From Roseimaritima ulvae (GTDB taxonomy: Bacteria; Planctomycetota; Planctomycetia; Pirellulales; Pirellulaceae): 64,000 bases of DNA. The notes beneath the pieces are model-generated. The model had not been told where the DNA came from. It ran no database searches and saw only the letters and a list, made by a program, of their open reading frames with translations. The stretch spans positions 1 to 64,000 of the forward strand of contig NZ_CP042914.1 in assembly GCF_008065135.1 (NCBI RefSeq), read 5' to 3'. The translations under genes were made by a program, and so were the position numbers. Shown in pieces: positions 34,201-42,540 of this stretch; the stretch's first letter is position 1; each line of letters begins with the position of its first letter.

Positions 34201-37200
34201 CAAAACCGCCAGTGGGCGTGAATTTCAAGCCTGCGGCTCCCTGGGCGACGGTGATGAAATCCCCATTGTTGATCTGGGTACTGCCGTCGTTCAGGTACAG
34301 CACCCCATCGGCGATGTTGGTGATTTTGTAGTGCGTTACCGCGGCGGTGTCGGCCGGGTTGCGGCTGATCACCAATCCGGTTGTGGTTTGCGTTTCCTGA
34401 TTGGTGGTACTGTCGGTGACCGTGGGCGTATCAGCCACGTGGGCGATTTGCACCTGATGATCGGGGATCCAGCTGAGGTGGTACGGGTTACTTAGACCTC
34501 CGGTGCCGCTGGCGACCAAGGTGCCCAGCGAGGCGCCGCTGGTGGCATCAAACATGGTGATGCTGTCGGAGTCGCGGTTGGCAACGTACAGAATGCCCTC
34601 GGGAGACAGGGCGATTCCCGTGGCGTTGTCCATGTCCGAGGCGAAAGTCGACAGACTGCCGTCGTAGATTTTGACATTGTCGCTGCTGCCGTTGGCGATC
34701 AACAGATCTCCATCGCTGTTGAAGACCAATTGGTCGGGACCGAACAGTCCGCTGCCGATAACGCTGATCGGACTGCCGCCATCAGTACCGTCATATTTAA
34801 AGAGTTTGCTGTTGTCCCATGACGAGACGTACAGGTCGCCATCGGGGCCAAATACGATCCCCGAAGGTCCGTCCATGCCTGATCCACCGCTGCCAAACAC
34901 GTCGACAAAGTTCCCGCTGGCATCGTAGCGGAGGATTCTGTTGTTATTAAAACTGGTAACGTACAGATTCCCATCGGCGTCAAAAGCCATTCCGCAGGCC
35001 CCATTTAAACCGCCCGAACCAGAGGTGACAAATTCGCCCAAGTAGTTGCCGGCGGAGTCGTAGCGGACGACGTTGTCAGAATCAAATCCGCTGACATAGA
35101 TGTCGCCATTTTTTCCCACCAAAGCGTGAATGGGTTTTTGCAAATCGCCGCCCGAGCTACTCAGGGTTGATACCAATGCTCCTGTCGCGGCGTCAAAGCG
35201 ATAGACGTCGTCTTGTCCGGTTACGTAGGCGGCCACCAACAGATCTCGCTGGACATGCGTGCCATCTTCGTCGGTGGCGGCGACCAGGATGCTGAAGTTG
35301 CCACCGACAGTGTAGGTATGCGTGGCGGTCCCGGCGGCAAAGTTGTGGGTCGTCGTGGTGCCGTCGCCCCAGTCCACCGTCCACTGCGTGACAGTATCAT
35401 CGCCGGGGTCGGTGGCCGATAGTGCCAGTGAATAGACCGTGTCTTCGGTACCGGCTGCAGCCCCGCTGATATTTAGCACGGGGGCCACATCGTTAACCGT
35501 CAGCGTGGTAGTCACGCTATGGGTGCCACCGTTGCCGTCGTCGACTTGCAAGCCGATGGTGTAGCTGCCGCTGTCGTCGATGCCAAAGCTTTGCAGCGTC
35601 GCCCAGTCGACCGTGGCCCCGATCCCGGTTGGCTCGCCGACCTCGCCGAACAGCCCGTCATTGTCCAGGTCCCATTTGTAGCTCAACGTATCGCCATCGG
35701 GGTCGCTGGACCCGGCAGCCGACAGCATTAGGCCAACGCCTTCATCGATCGTGTACGCTCCGCCGGCGTCCGCCGTAGGGGTTTGATTGGGATCTGGAAA
35801 ACTGGAACTGACGATCGTAAAACCGTTTAAAGATTCACCAGAAGGGTTGTTGATCGTCAGGTCGGTGCCGTCAAACAGCAGCGTTCCCGTGGCGGCGGTG
35901 CCGGCGACCGTATCCTGTTCGGTTTGCGTCACCGTCAGCGCCACGACATCGAATTGGTCGACGACTTGGCCGGCGTACGTATCAGGGCCTTCGACCACAA
36001 CCATCAGCGTCCCGGCCGCCAACGTGTTGCCGCTGAAGGCGGTCGTTTGTTGGAGCAGGTGCAGACCTTGCAGCTTATAGGGATCGCTGGGTTGACCATC
36101 CAATCCCAAGGCTTGGCCGGACAACAACAATTCGACTTCGGAGGTTTCCGTCGACGCTCCCACTCCCGTGCCGATCACGTCCATGGTGTAGATGTTGTGA
36201 TGCAGGGATTTGTCGGAATGAGCCACCAACAGGGTGCCCTTGGTCAACGTTGTGCCGCCGACCACCGTGTCGCGTTCGACCAAGGAAATGGCGTGAACGT
36301 TATAAGCCTTGGTAGCATCGTGAACGCCGCTGGTGGGGTCGCCCGAATCGCCGTCAATCAGCATCGAGTAGGTCCCGCTGCTGTAGTCACCCGGTGTGTC
36401 GGGTCGAAATACGACGATGTCCATGCGATCGACCGAGATGCCGCCGGCGGTTCCCGTGTTACCACCGCCGGGGTCGAGCGTCATGATCAGGTCGCCTTGT
36501 TTCACGGTGAACTGGGTGCCGGTCGTACCCAACGTGACGGTGCTTTCGACGAAGTGCAGGGCCCGTATGTCGTACGGTGTAATAAATCCTGGCAGCTTGG
36601 ATATCGTGCCGCTTGTGGTTCCGGTGTTCAGGTCGAACGCATCGCCCGTGTCCCCGAACTGCAGAATTTCGCTGTCGGTCCAGGTTTCGCCGCCACCATC
36701 GCCATCGTCCTTGGTGGCGAACCACAGTTGGCCGCTGGGCAGCGTACCGGTGCCGAACTGGCGGGCAAACACGCCGGAGGAATCGGTCTGATTGCTCTGG
36801 TCGCCGTTGCCGCTCCACACGGTGACGAAGTTGTCCAGGTTCAGCATCGCCGCCGAGGCCATCTGCTGCGTACCACTGGTGGTTTGGTTGATCCGGAACT
36901 CGTCGCCCACTTTGGCTCCGGTGGCATCAAATTTTTGGCCGAACACGCCGGATGTGTCGCTGTGGCCCGCCTGATCTCCGGCGCCTTCCCAGACGACGAC
37001 GTAGTTGCCATCACCGTCCATCGAGATCGAGGGATCGGTTTGATCCCCAGCGGTGGACGTGGCGACCGAGCTGCTCGGCCCCTCGGCGGTGCCGGTGTTG
37101 TCGTAGCGACGAATGCGGACATCCTGCGAACCCGAGGCACCCTCGCGCCATGTCACCACCAGCGAACCGTCGCTGTGCATGGCCAGCGAACCATTGCCGG

Positions 37201-39808
37201 CATTGCCGCTGCCATCGACCGTGATCTGACCCCCGTTGGTGGTCCCGTTGGCGTTAAAGCGTTGGACTTTCACGCCGCCGCCGTCGTCCCATAACACGGC
37301 AAATTCGCCGCTATTGTTGATCGCCACGACGGCGTCATAGTCACCGCCGCCTGCGCCTTCCACCACTATATCGCTGCCGTCCAAAGCGCCTCCCGTGGCA
37401 TCAAATCGCCGCGCGAAGATATCCTCATCGCCCAGTCCTGCGCTGCCCTGCCAAGCGATCACAAATCGACCGTCGTCGGCGACCGCAATGGAGGGACTGC
37501 TGCGGTTATAGATCGAGCCGTCGTTGACTTGGAAAACGCTGCTCAACGCGTTGCCGTCGGCGTCGAATCGCCGAGCCATAATATCGCGGTCTCCCAACGC
37601 GCCGAAGTCCGTCCAGGCGACGACAAAGTTCCCCGCCGCGTCCATGCCCACGGTCGCCCATTTTTGATCAAAGGCCGTATCGCCACTATTGACCAGCAGC
37701 TCACCGCCACGCGCCACACCGTCTTTGTCGTACCGCTGCGCATAGATGCCCCAGCCGGATCCGTCCTGGTTGGACGACGACCACACCACCACATAGTCCC
37801 CATCGGCGTCCATCGCCACGGCTTGATGGCTGCCACGACCTTCCAACGCGGTTTCTTGAGTGTTGCCGGTGTTTGTATTCGTGCGGAATTCGTCGGTGGC
37901 GAGCAGTTCGTAATAGACTTCGTAGGCACCGATATCCGGCGTCGAATCACGGGCGAGGCCGCGGGCATCCGTTGTGGGGGCGCCCGCCGCCGTGCCGGCA
38001 TCGATCGCGGGACTGCCGGTCAGCAACGCATGTGTTGGCGAGAATCCACCATTGTCCGTAAGGGCCCCAAGGTTGGCGCTCATGGCGGTAATGTCAGTGC
38101 CCCCGAATCCGCTGCCGCCGGTCGTGTCCCCGATCAGGTTAAAGCCCTGGCTATTGAACCCGCCCTGAACATCGGGATTGGCGCTGTCGGCTGTGTTTTC
38201 GCTGACAATCGAGTTATTGATTGTGACGCTATGCACTCCAGACGACTTGCGGATACCGCCACCACTATCGGCATGATTTAGCGTAAACGTAGTGCTGATA
38301 ATGGTGGCCGAATCGCGGGCGTACAAACCACCACCACTCGCCGAAGCCGTGTTCCCACTGACGGTCACGTTCGTTAGAGCGAGTGTCCCATCATGATAAA
38401 TCCCCGCCCCAGAATCCGCGCTGTTGCTGCTCACCGTGACGCGATTGAGGATCGCTGCACCGCCGTTGAAGACGCCTCCGCCGTTGATGGTTGCCTCGTT
38501 GCTGCTCAATACCACATCGGTGAAATTTCCATCTGCACCGGCATTGACATAGATCCCAGCTCCGAAAGCGGCATGATTATTCGTAATCTCAATCTGATCG
38601 AGATTCAGCGTGCCGTCTTCAAGGTAGATGGCACCGCCGTTCCCGGTTGTCATGCCTCCGCGAATCGAAAGATTTGACGCGGTTAATATGGTTGAGTCCC
38701 CGTCGACATGCAGGACGCGATCAAGTCCATCACCAAGGATCACGGTATCGCTAGCGCCGCTACCGACAATGGTTAGACTTTTCAGAATGTCTAAGTCACC
38801 GGTTGCCGACAGATTCTCGCTGGCTCCGGTGATTGAAAGCGTGTACGTGCCAGCACCCAATTGGATCGTATCACCACCGGCACCTGCGTTGATCGCCAGA
38901 ATCGCTTCACGTAAGGAGATCGAAGCGTCGGCGCCTTTGGTTGCCTGCAGGTTAGCGATCGAAGACGTATCTCCATCGACAACGTCAGCCGTCGTACTGA
39001 TTGTTATGGAAGCCAGTTTGCCTCGCCAGGTTTGTTGCAAAGCCGAGCTGAACGCAATCTCGGACTCAATCACACCGGTTGAATACTCTAGTTCCCAGTC
39101 ACCGCCGAAAAAACGGTGTCCGGTCGCATCGTCACTGGCTGCCACGTCGGCTCCTATTAAGCCCTGCAACGACTGCAGCAGTTCCCGTCCCGATTCCGAT
39201 GCCGCCAAGTCGCAGCCGTATAGCAACAGATCGGCGTTGCCATCGAGGGACCCACTCCAACTGGACAGTTGCGAAGCGTATTCCGCAAAATTTGATTCGC
39301 TCAGCCAAGCGCTGCCCAGTCGTACTGCGCCGTCTTCGGCGTGCGAGACGATGTGGATGGCATCTACGTCGTCGTGTTCGCTCAACCACTCGCTAATCTG
39401 TTCGATGCCATCGCGCTGCGCATCGAGCACGATCACGTCCAGCTGGCGATCAGATTGGGTGCCAAGATCGTCAATGAGCTGCTGATAGTCGGTGGCCGCG
39501 GCGTCGATTACGACCAATTCTCGGCGCTCGGTGATCGCGGCTTGCGTCTCGGGTGCAAACGTCAGCGGCGCATCCACGGCCGATTCCAAGCCGCTTTCGG
39601 CGACGGTTTGCACGATCGGTGTGGCGCTCAGCAGGATGCGGTCTTCCAAGGCCGTCGCGTCATAACCCATATCATCCGCAGGAACTGTCTGCAGGGCTTC
39701 TTCCAGCAAGTACCGCGCACGATCGATCCAACCACTGCATCGTTGTTGCACCGAGTGCAAACGGCGGCGAGACAGTTTGGAAGGGGCGGTCGTCGATCGA
39801 GTTGCCAT
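31277..39808 (-). CDS. Giant DUF4347/cadherin-repeat surface protein (2843 aa)
   Basis: Probable exported adhesin or surface protein. Layout by residue: planctomycete motif ALEDRILLSATPI near 53-65; DUF4347 domain about 95-258 with IHIVSHAEDG and LLLYGCDLA; a CSLREA/choice-of-anchor-Q right-handed beta-helix about 270-640 ending PDIGAYEV; repeated VVVWSSSNQDGSG-type units about 650-1000; a region of unknown fold to about 1340; PKD-like domains about 1345-1530; NHL-type propeller repeats about 1533-1790 (GIVFGPDGDLYVSSWDNSK); cadherin-like repeats about 1880-2330, three nearly identical; an Ig/VCBS-like end about 2430-2580; a Pro/Glu-rich spacer; a C-terminal hydrophobic segment about 2770-2805 (ITVGYVVWVIRGGILL) and acidic tail. 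Many Asp-rich loops suggest calcium binding. No classical signal peptide is obvious. Confidence 0.85.
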   Translation of the reverse strand: MATRSTTAPSKLSRRRLHSVQQRCSGWIDRARYLLEEALQTVPADDMGYDATALEDRILLSATPIVQTVAESGLESAVDAPLTFAPETQAAITERRELVVIDAAATDYQQLIDDLGTQSDRQLDVIVLDAQRDGIEQISEWLSEHDDVDAIHIVSHAEDGAVRLGSAWLSESNFAEYASQLSSWSGSLDGNADLLLYGCDLAASESGRELLQSLQGLIGADVAASDDATGHRFFGGDWELEYSTGVIESEIAFSSALQQTWRGKLASITISTTADVVDGDTSSIANLQATKGADASISLREAILAINAGAGGDTIQLGAGTYTLSITGASENLSATGDLDILKSLTIVGSGASDTVILGDGLDRVLHVDGDSTILTASNLSIRGGMTTGNGGAIYLEDGTLNLDQIEITNNHAAFGAGIYVNAGADGNFTDVVLSSNEATINGGGVFNGGAAILNRVTVSSNSADSGAGIYHDGTLALTNVTVSGNTASASGGGLYARDSATIISTTFTLNHADSGGGIRKSSGVHSVTINNSIVSENTADSANPDVQGGFNSQGFNLIGDTTGGSGFGGTDITAMSANLGALTDNGGFSPTHALLTGSPAIDAGTAAGAPTTDARGLARDSTPDIGAYEVYYELLATDEFRTNTNTGNTQETALEGRGSHQAVAMDADGDYVVVWSSSNQDGSGWGIYAQRYDKDGVARGGELLVNSGDTAFDQKWATVGMDAAGNFVVAWTDFGALGDRDIMARRFDADGNALSSVFQVNDGSIYNRSSPSIAVADDGRFVIAWQGSAGLGDEDIFARRFDATGGALDGSDIVVEGAGGGDYDAVVAINNSGEFAVLWDDGGGVKVQRFNANGTTNGGQITVDGSGNAGNGSLAMHSDGSLVVTWREGASGSQDVRIRRYDNTGTAEGPSSSVATSTAGDQTDPSISMDGDGNYVVVWEGAGDQAGHSDTSGVFGQKFDATGAKVGDEFRINQTTSGTQQMASAAMLNLDNFVTVWSGNGDQSNQTDSSGVFARQFGTGTLPSGQLWFATKDDGDGGGETWTDSEILQFGDTGDAFDLNTGTTSGTISKLPGFITPYDIRALHFVESTVTLGTTGTQFTVKQGDLIMTLDPGGGNTGTAGGISVDRMDIVVFRPDTPGDYSSGTYSMLIDGDSGDPTSGVHDATKAYNVHAISLVERDTVVGGTTLTKGTLLVAHSDKSLHHNIYTMDVIGTGVGASTETSEVELLLSGQALGLDGQPSDPYKLQGLHLLQQTTAFSGNTLAAGTLMVVVEGPDTYAGQVVDQFDVVALTVTQTEQDTVAGTAATGTLLFDGTDLTINNPSGESLNGFTIVSSSFPDPNQTPTADAGGAYTIDEGVGLMLSAAGSSDPDGDTLSYKWDLDNDGLFGEVGEPTGIGATVDWATLQSFGIDDSGSYTIGLQVDDGNGGTHSVTTTLTVNDVAPVLNISGAAAGTEDTVYSLALSATDPGDDTVTQWTVDWGDGTTTTHNFAAGTATHTYTVGGNFSILVAATDEDGTHVQRDLLVAAYVTGQDDVYRFDAATGALVSTLSSSGGDLQKPIHALVGKNGDIYVSGFDSDNVVRYDSAGNYLGEFVTSGSGGLNGACGMAFDADGNLYVTSFNNNRILRYDASGNFVDVFGSGGSGMDGPSGIVFGPDGDLYVSSWDNSKLFKYDGTDGGSPISVIGSGLFGPDQLVFNSDGDLLIANGSSDNVKIYDGSLSTFASDMDNATGIALSPEGILYVANRDSDSITMFDATSGASLGTLVASGTGGLSNPYHLSWIPDHQVQIAHVADTPTVTDSTTNQETQTTTGLVISRNPADTAAVTHYKITNIADGVLYLNDGSTQINNGDFITVAQGAAGLKFTPTGGFAGPASFAVQASLTDNDGGLGGGIATANITVNAVANTAPSVSLDNVVSPINENTSTAGGLKVANIVITDDGNGLNTLGLSGADAAAFEIDGLELRLKSSVTLDYETKSSYDVTVTVDDASIPGSPDDSASITILLQDVDEFDVGAIVDGNAAANTVAENAATGAAVGITAAASDADATNNTITYSLDDDAGGRFTIHSTTGVVTVDAALDAETATSHTIVVRATSSDTSTTTKSFTINVADVNESNVSTIVDADGAANAVAENAAAGSAVGITASASDADVTNNTISYTLINDAAGRFTINATTGVVTVSGALDAEDDNEHTVVVRAFSSDGSFRTKAFQIDISDINESAISPIVDADGAANLVAENAAIGTVVGITTAAGDADVTDTVSYSLEDDAGGRFTINSSTGVVTVAGTLDAEVAISHNIVVRATSSDSSTRTQSFGITIGDNNDNLPVFTSSGTVSITENRTIVQTLSATDADIPAQTISFTLSGGADAGRFTLNASNQLVFLVAPDFESPSDFNADNVYEVEVTADDGAGGSTTQSIAVTVTDGNEAPSITAVPDQTLNEDQPSGVLTFTIGDLESAATGLSVTASSSNPAVIRNAGITLGGSGANRTIMVAPVANQSGASVITITVSDGTLTTDTSFVVTVNSVNDVAVGRNDRILVLDDAVTFTAADLMANDYDVDGDALTLHIVSAPEHGTLTDLGGGRFAYQADGDGDTFMTYRLFDGTVYSDPVTVRFSVPQIPVTPAALPPSYDAPAETSSEPSEPQEEPAPVEPQEETPEEEPTVSELPVVPNAPPQTGRPAAIDVAAGPPAGLHDGSQGFTWTLRSDHIVEAVVEVTERVLGEGAVSDNREEIRAAYATAVAQIRDAITQPQMWQAIDSMQEQIDSSVSTTTLTIGATVTATTSITVGYVVWVIRGGILLSSVMANLPMWRLMDPMAILNAVDGAEEDDESLESMVDEHPSTEPVGADA
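32840..33790 (-). repeat. Three tandem cadherin-coding units, about 310 bases each
   Basis: Within the giant gene, three consecutive units of about 104 codons are close copies. Each contains VAENAA, a VGITAAASDAD-like strand, DDAGGRFTI, TGVVTV and LDAE motifs. The similarity is high at DNA level, indicating recent unit duplication or ongoing recombination. Confidence 0.8.
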
Positions 39809-39892
39809 CGCGAGAGGCCTAGGGGAGGGGGAAGGAGTACGGTCCGCTTAAACCCTACGTTTGACTGGCCCCCGAGACGCCGAAGGCCTCGC

Positions 39893-40020
39893 GTCCTTTT
39901 TGTCTTTTTCGTCCCTTAGGTCCCTTTGATCGTTACAATTGGGTGGTGGCAATCTGTGCACTATCAGATCGGGAGGGCAGCGCGATGACGAAAGCGACAG
40001 AAAAGACCAAAGGGACTCAA
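39893..40020. repeat. Left GGTCCCTT / GGGACAGAA repeat bordering the S23 gene
   Basis: A pyrimidine-rich arm (39893-39930, CGTCCTTTTTGTC...TTAGGTCCCTTTG) is followed by a purine-rich counterpart (about 39990-40020, GCGACAGAAAAGACC then AAAGGGACTCAAGG) lying inside the first codons of the S23 gene. The arms are complementary in style and could form a hairpin across the start codon. The arms flank GGGAGGG, the likely ribosome site at 39971-39977. Confidence 0.7.
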
Positions 40021-40575
40021 GGTTTTATTCCTAAGCACGGTGGTTACCGGCGACTGTGGTCGTATCAAAAGTCAGAGATTGTTTACGACGCTACTGTGTT
40101 TTTCTGTAATCGATTTTTGGTCAAGCGGGATCGCACTTACGACCAAATGATCCAGGCGGCTCGGTCCGGAAAGCAGAACATTGCCGAAGGCTCCCAGGCC
40201 TCCGGCACTTCCAAAGAATTCGAAATCAAACTCACCAGCGTGGCTCGCGCCAGCCTGGAAGAATTATTGATTGACTATCAGGATTTCTTACGCGTGCGTG
40301 GTATCGACGAATGGCGCTCAGGCCATCCTTACGCTGAGCGTCTACGCGAACTGAATCAAACCAAAAACGCCACCTACACGACCTTTCAGAAAGGGATCGA
40401 GCATCCCGATCCAGCGATCTGTGGCAACGTGATTATCGGTTTAATCCGAGTCACCAACTATCTGCTGGATCGACAGATCCAGCGGTTGGAGCAAGATTTT
40501 GTAGCGCAAGGAGGATTGCGCGAAAGGATGACGCAGGCCCGATTGAAGGTGCGTAGAAGGGACAGAAAGGACTGA
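39985..40575 (+). CDS. Four-helix-bundle S23-family protein
   Basis: 196 residues from the ATG at 39985, which has GGGAGGG eight bases upstream; a GTG at 39943 would add 14 unlikely residues. Features of the S23/four-helix-bundle family (related to 23S rRNA intervening-sequence proteins and Avd): YRRLWSYQKSEIVYDATVFFC, then RTYDQMIQAARSGKQNIAEGSQASG near 49-73, SVARASLEELLIDYQDFL and a C-terminal suffix helix GLIRVTNYLLDRQIQRLEQDF. Function of the family is unknown. Both ends of the gene lie in GGGACAGAA-type repeats: TKATEKTKGTQG at the start and RRRDRKD at the stop. It is the only small gene between the giant adhesin and operon B. Confidence 0.85.
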   Translation: MTKATEKTKGTQGFIPKHGGYRRLWSYQKSEIVYDATVFFCNRFLVKRDRTYDQMIQAARSGKQNIAEGSQASGTSKEFEIKLTSVARASLEELLIDYQDFLRVRGIDEWRSGHPYAERLRELNQTKNATYTTFQKGIEHPDPAICGNVIIGLIRVTNYLLDRQIQRLEQDFVAQGGLRERMTQARLKVRRRDRKD

Positions 40576-40735
40576 AGAGACAGAAAGGACAGGACCAAAG
40601 GGACAGAAGGGACAGAAGGGACAGAAGGGACAGAAAGGACAGAAAGGACAGAAAGGAAAACCCCGTCCCTTTCGTCCCTTAGGTCCTTTCCGTCCTGTCC
40701 CTTAGGTCCCTTCAGTCCCTTCCCGTCCCTACAAT
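40557..40735. repeat. Right GGGACAGAA tandem plus inverted GTCCCTT arm
   Basis: A purine-rich run with 9-base words GGGACAGAA and GGACAGAAA (about 40557-40657) is followed by a pyrimidine-rich run of GTCCCTT, TTAGGTCC and CGTCC words (about 40665-40730). The two halves are complementary and could form a very long hairpin after the S23 stop. The gene stop codon is inside the first word. Confidence 0.85.
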
Positions 40736-40860
40736 CCGTCCCGCCGACCTCTGGATCACGATCTTGCCCCCCTGTGACCGATGACAGCGAAACCGATTCA
40801 TGGCATCGGCGGCACGGATGTCGCCGACGATTGAATGCATTCCACGGTTTCGTCTGGTTC

Positions 40861-42540
40861 ATGGCACGTCAATCCGCTAAGGCAAGGAACGCCACGGCTC
40901 TACTGCTGGTGCTATGCGCTGTGCTTACGCTGGACGCCCAGGAATCGTTACCACCGGCGCAACCCGAGACCTCGACGGCGCAAGAGGATGGGGAGAAGGG
41001 GCCCTGGTGGCACATGGCCATCCAGCTGCCGCTGGGGATCGCGCCTCACGCGCACGCCATTACCGCGGACGAAGCGACCGCGCAATCGCTGGCTCAGTCG
41101 CCCGATGTGCAAGCCATCCAGATTGCGCCGCAGATTCTGCGAACCGAGATCACGCGTCAGCAAGCGGAATTCGACTGGAACAACTTTTTGGAAACCAATT
41201 GGGCCAACCGCAGCGACCCGATCGGCAGCATTTTGACCACCGGCGAGACCAGCGGGCGGTTTGAAGACGACTTGCTGACGGCCGCTGGCGGGATCCGCAA
41301 AAAAACCGGCAGTGGCGCCGAATGGGAACTGGCTCAGCGGTCCGGATGGCAGCGCAACAATTCGACTTTTTTGATTCCCAACCCGCAATCCACCTCGCGA
41401 TTGGAATTGACCGTCACCCAGCCCTTGCTCGAGGGCCGCGGCCGCGAGGTGAACTATTTCCGCATCGTAGAAGCTCGCCTGCTGAGCGAGGCGTCGGCGT
41501 CGGAAGCGATCGCGCGACTTCAGGAACACGTGTTGGAGGTGGCCACGGCGTATTGGGACTTGTACCGCAACCGCAGTTCGTTTGTGATCCGCAAACAGGC
41601 TGCCGATCGCGCCGATCAGCTGCTCGTCTCGCTTCGCCAACGCCGCACGTTGGATGCGACCAGTCGCCAAATCTTGCGGGCTCAAACGGCCGCGGCCCAG
41701 CGGCGGGCCGAATTGATGACCGTGGCCGCCGCGGCCGATACGGCGGCCACGCGGCTCCGCCGGTTAGTCGGCCGCAGCGACTATCAGGCGGAACTGATTC
41801 CCACGCAATTGCCTTCTACCGTTCCACCTGCCTACGAGCGAGAGACGGCGATCCAAACGGCGCTGACCGGTCGACCGGAAGTCGCCAAAGCCGTACGTGA
41901 TGTCCGTACCGCCAGTCTTCGCATGGGCGTCAGTCGCAATGCCTTGTTACCACGACTGGACCTGATCGCCGGCACCTACGTGGCTGGGTTGGCGGATCAT
42001 CGACATCTGCTGCCCGCCTATGGCAACCAATTTGTCGATGGTCGTCCGAGTGTCAACGTGGGGCTGGTGTGGGAACGTCCGATCGGTAATCGCGCAGCGC
42101 GGGGCTTGGTTCAACGCCGACAGTTGGAACTTCAGCAAGCCATGGCGGATTACGAATCCGCGTTGCAAACGGCTCGCGCGGACATCGAACTGGCGTTAAT
42201 TCGTTTGGACCTGACGTATCAAACCATCGGCCAGCGACATCGTTCACTGATGGCCGCCAATGAAGAACTGAACTACTTGGAAGATCGTTGGGAAGTGGCT
42301 CCGGGCGCCGACGGATCGGCCATCTTGTTGTTGGAAGACCTGATCGATGCCCAGGCCCGCAAGGCCGACGAGGAGGTGGCGTTGGCGACTGCGGAAGCCA
42401 GTTTTAATATCGCCATCGTGCGTCTCCACCGCGCCCTAGGCACGTTGCTGCGGCCCTCCGCAATGGGCCCCCTGCCCTGCCCGCCGATGGTGGAACCGCT
42501 TCGCGTGGAGACCACTGCTGTGATGGAGGACCAGCCATGA
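40861..42540 (+). CDS. TolC-family outer-membrane channel (operon B)
   Basis: First gene of operon B. From the ATG at 40861 the product is 559 residues with signal-like NATALLLVLCAVLTLDAQ. The remainder is the paired, mostly helical outer-membrane-efflux repeat, e.g. LELTVTQPLLEGRGREVNY, ATAYWDLYRNRSSFV, and MGVSRNALLPRLDLIAGTYVAGL, the last closely matching operon A TolC (LAVTRNQLLPQLNALVETYVLGL). A GTG at 40774 is an alternative, longer start. The stop overlaps the start of the SecA-like gene by 4 bases, so the two are coupled. Confidence 0.87.
   Translation: MARQSAKARNATALLLVLCAVLTLDAQESLPPAQPETSTAQEDGEKGPWWHMAIQLPLGIAPHAHAITADEATAQSLAQSPDVQAIQIAPQILRTEITRQQAEFDWNNFLETNWANRSDPIGSILTTGETSGRFEDDLLTAAGGIRKKTGSGAEWELAQRSGWQRNNSTFLIPNPQSTSRLELTVTQPLLEGRGREVNYFRIVEARLLSEASASEAIARLQEHVLEVATAYWDLYRNRSSFVIRKQAADRADQLLVSLRQRRTLDATSRQILRAQTAAAQRRAELMTVAAAADTAATRLRRLVGRSDYQAELIPTQLPSTVPPAYERETAIQTALTGRPEVAKAVRDVRTASLRMGVSRNALLPRLDLIAGTYVAGLADHRHLLPAYGNQFVDGRPSVNVGLVWERPIGNRAARGLVQRRQLELQQAMADYESALQTARADIELALIRLDLTYQTIGQRHRSLMAANEELNYLEDRWEVAPGADGSAILLLEDLIDAQARKADEEVALATAEASFNIAIVRLHRALGTLLRPSAMGPLPCPPMVEPLRVETTAVMEDQP

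Noticed and set aside
40557-40735. Coding continuation or CRISPR-like repeat after the S23 gene
   Set aside because: The 9-base words turn into their complement halfway, giving a hairpin; open frames through it are low-complexity and without a family.
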